The notes beneath the pieces were generated by a model. It searched no databases. It was not told where the DNA came from and saw only the letters and a list, made by a program, of their open reading frames with translations. 7,136 nucleotides of DNA, taken from contig JAEWYL010000112.1 of assembly GCA_023395675.1 (NCBI GenBank), positions 1 to 7,136 on the forward strand. Reading direction: 5' to 3'. The first letter of the stretch is position 1, and the number at the start of each line of letters is the position of its first letter. The translations under genes and the position numbers were made by a program. Source of the DNA: Chloroflexota bacterium. GTDB taxonomy: Bacteria > Chloroflexota > Anaerolineae > Anaerolineales > UBA4823. Shown here piece after piece: positions 6,220 through 7,136 of this stretch.

Positions 6220-6444
6220 GTGTGGAGGCTTACAGAGGGGGAACCTTGGTGTGATTGTTCCAGCCGGGCGCAGCCCGCCCGAAACCCACGCGTACTCCCT
6301 GAACTGTGTAAGGTCCTGTGAACAATATTCTCAACCAGCACCAGCCCGGTTCTGGGTGCTGGAGGCGCCGGCCGCCTGGTTTACAGGCATGGAGCGCTCC
6401 CGACCCGCCGGGCAGTGGTCGTCACTGCGGGTGGGCGGATCAGG
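6220..6444. other. Gene-free stretch between the convergent units, with one strong hairpin
   Basis: No credible gene is found in these 225 bases. The short open frames crossing it are low-complexity shadows without ribosome-binding sites. The main structure is an inverted repeat: CCAGCACCAG (6335-6344) pairs with CTGGGTGCTGG (6352-6362), ten pairs with one bulged G, and a 7-base loop. There is no T-run on either side, so it is not a standard terminator. GC-rich palindromic sequence (GGCGCCGGCCGCC, 6363-6375) follows it. As 3' untranslated sequence of the infA transcript it could protect the mRNA end. Confidence 0.55.
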
Positions 6445-6702
6445 CTATACTTCTTCAGGTTCAGCAGGCACTTCGGCGTACTTTTTGTGCCGGTAGACGA
6501 TCCGCCCGCGGGTGAGGTCGTAAGGCGACATCTCTACCCGCACCCGGTCTCCAAGCAGGATGCGGATATAGTACTTGCGCATCTTGCCCGAGAGATATGC
6601 GAGAACGTCATGCCCGTTTTCCAGGCGCACTTTAAACTGAGTGCCCGGCAGCGCCTCTACCACAGTGCCTTCAACCTGAATTTTGCCTTCGTCTTTAGCC
6701 AT
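6445..6702 (-). CDS. infA: Translation initiation factor IF-1
   Basis: An 85-aa protein of the S1/OB-fold IF-1 family, which binds the ribosomal A site of the 30S subunit during initiation. The family signature is clear: VEGTVVEALPG at 10-20, LENGHDVLAYLSGKMRK at 27-43, YIRILLGDRVRVEMSPYDL at 45-63, and TRGRIVYR at 64-71. The start is ATG at 6702, five bases after AGGAGG. A GTG two codons earlier overlaps the spacer of that site and is less likely. The protein is about 13 residues longer than the usual 72 aa, with an acidic tail ending EVPAEPEEV. It lies 123 bases downstream of rpsU on the same strand, so the two are probably one transcript. It is not flanked by map, adk or rpmJ here, its usual ribosomal-operon neighbours. 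Confidence 0.97.
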   Translation of the reverse strand: MAKDEGKIQVEGTVVEALPGTQFKVRLENGHDVLAYLSGKMRKYYIRILLGDRVRVEMSPYDLTRGRIVYRHKKYAEVPAEPEEV

Positions 6703-6727
6703 CCGCACCTCCTGAATGCGTAAATCT

Positions 6728-6795
6728 CATCAAACCAATCTTCTTGTCTATCCCAAAAAGGGTTTGATGTTCTGGGCGGTTCAACCCCCCAGAAC
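6728..6795 (-). promoter_or_regulatory. Two abutting stem-loops between rpsU and infA
   Basis: In plus-strand coordinates, GTTCTGGG (6769-6776) pairs with CCCAGAAC (6788-6795) around an 11-base loop that can pair further. CATCAAACC (6728-6736) pairs perfectly with GGTTTGATG (6761-6769) around a 24-base loop. The two repeats share base 6769, so they stack end to end in the infA leader, between 31 bases after the rpsU stop and 25 bases before the infA start. Neither has a proper T-run on the minus strand. They may be processing or stability elements, or a translation control site for infA. Confidence 0.5.
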
Positions 6796-6825
6796 ACCCA
6801 CACCCGGTTATTTCAGGATAGCTGC

Positions 6826-7023
6826 TTATTCGTATTCCGTGTACTGCCGGCGCTTCAAACGCCGGATGGATTTCTTCTTCTGAATACGGCGCAGCTCACT
6901 CTTGGAGACAAACCAGCGCTTGCGGCGAACCGTGCTCAGGATACCGCTCTTGGCCACTTTCTTGCGAAAACGCTTGAGCAGCTGGTCCTGCGATTCGTTA
7001 GGACGTAGCGTTACAGATGCCAA
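6826..7023 (-). CDS. rpsU: Small ribosomal subunit protein bS21
   Basis: A 65-aa, strongly basic protein of the bS21 family, which sits near the anti-Shine-Dalgarno end of 16S rRNA and helps mRNA initiation. The N-terminus MASVTLRPNESQDQLLKRFR and the body KKVAKSGILSTVRRKRWF are typical. The C-terminal half is rich in Arg and Lys and ends YTEYE. I place the start at TTG (7023-7021), which has AGGAGGTGA eight bases upstream and yields a normal bS21 N-terminus. An upstream in-frame ATG at 7074 would add 17 residues unlike the family and would lie inside a terminator-like hairpin. It is the first gene of the minus-strand pair with infA. Confidence 0.95.
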   Translation of the reverse strand: MASVTLRPNESQDQLLKRFRKKVAKSGILSTVRRKRWFVSKSELRRIQKKKSIRRLKRRQYTEYE

Positions 7024-7031
7024 TTTTCTCA

Positions 7032-7037
7032 CCTCCT
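7032..7037 (-). promoter_or_regulatory. Ribosome-binding site that fixes the TTG start of rpsU
   Basis: Plus-strand CCTCCT is AGGAGG on the coding strand, continuing as AGGAGGTGA, a full anti-16S match. It lies eight bases before the TTG at 7023. The next in-frame ATG upstream has no such site. Confidence 0.85.
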
Positions 7038-7057
7038 TCCGCGTCAGCGTGGTTTTA

Positions 7058-7088
7058 AAAAACAAAAATCCCACAGGCGTTCGTGGGA
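7058..7088 (-). terminator. Terminator-like hairpin in the rpsU leader
   Basis: On the minus strand TCCCAC (plus 7088-7083) pairs with GTGGGA (plus 7074-7069) around an 8-base loop, followed by TTTTT, G and TTTTTT. The stem is short at 6 bp, but the T-rich tail is good. It ends about 20 bases before the rpsU ribosome-binding site. It either ends an upstream gene beyond the window or acts as an attenuator for rpsU. A competing pairing of GGAC (plus 7100-7097) with GTCC (plus 7088-7085), which overlaps the 5' arm, is possible. Confidence 0.6.
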
Positions 7089-7136
7089 CACAGTCCGGTC
7101 CTTACTGTCGTTCCCATTGCTGGTTCTGCAATGCGC
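7089..7136. other. Right edge, non-coding leader sequence
   Basis: No gene is seen in the last 48 bases. A 5-bp inverted repeat (ACAGT 7090-7094 with ACTGT 7104-7108) lies directly upstream, on the minus strand, of the rpsU terminator-like hairpin, so it may belong to the same leader RNA. Whether a promoter or another gene lies beyond the edge cannot be seen. Confidence 0.4.

Noticed and set aside
6218..6723. Plus-strand open frames of 65-102 codons over the gap and infA
   Set aside because: They overlap infA antisense or the gene-free gap, lack ribosome-binding sites and family features, and start immediately after a strong terminator.
7024..7074. ATG-started, 17-residue longer rpsU
   Set aside because: The extra residues do not resemble bS21, the ATG lies in a terminator-like hairpin, and AGGAGGTGA directs initiation at the TTG.
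1..7136. CRISPR array, insertion sequence, tRNA or rRNA
   Set aside because: No regularly spaced repeats, transposase motifs with terminal inverted repeats, or tRNA/rRNA signatures were seen on either strand.

Overview
The window is GC-rich bacterial DNA of about 60% G+C in the coding parts, holding five protein genes. Two plus-strand genes sit in the middle, and minus-strand genes lie at both ends. The proteins suggest an anaerobe or facultative anaerobe. There is a single-chain pyruvate:ferredoxin oxidoreductase, and a secreted or lipid-anchored alpha/beta hydrolase with a Pro/Ser/Thr-rich linker like those common in Chloroflexota. A Chloroflexota host of Anaerolineae type is my best guess. 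That is inference from style and gene content, since no 16S or other phylogenetic marker strong enough to fix it is present.

Layout. Positions 1-938 (minus) hold the N-terminal 312 residues of an exported S33/TAP-like alpha/beta hydrolase that runs off the left edge. Positions 939-1457 are a long non-coding stretch. It contains palindromic candidate operator sites (1140-1178), a possible three-way-junction RNA fold (1248-1315), and a strong intrinsic terminator (1331-1382) that ends 75 bases before the next start codon. This looks like an attenuated leader, or a small RNA, in front of nifJ. Positions 1458-5069 (plus) hold nifJ, complete at 1203 aa, with all active-site residues and the three [4Fe-4S] cluster ligand sets visible. 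A GC hairpin (5089-5126) and a 15-bp palindrome (5123-5137) separate it from 5157-6146 (plus). That gene encodes a dihydroorotate-dehydrogenase-like flavoprotein that has no cysteine at all and has lost the usual catalytic-base motif. A textbook terminator, symmetrical enough to work in both directions, closes this unit at 6176-6219.

On the other strand, rpsU (7023-6826, TTG start) is followed by infA (6702-6445). The two face the nifJ unit convergently, with a 225-bp gene-free gap between infA and the terminator. rpsU is preceded at close range by a terminator-like hairpin that leaves no room for a promoter, and infA is preceded by two abutting stem-loops. Both small translation genes therefore appear to have structured leaders.

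How the genes work together: NifJ oxidises pyruvate to acetyl-CoA and CO2 and reduces ferredoxin (or the reverse), so it is a central carbon and electron hub. The DHOD-like flavoprotein is probably co-transcribed and may handle electrons or a related substrate, but its reaction is unknown. rpsU and infA serve translation initiation. The least explained items are the leader upstream of nifJ and the base-less DHOD-like protein. I saw no CRISPR array, insertion sequence, tRNA or rRNA.
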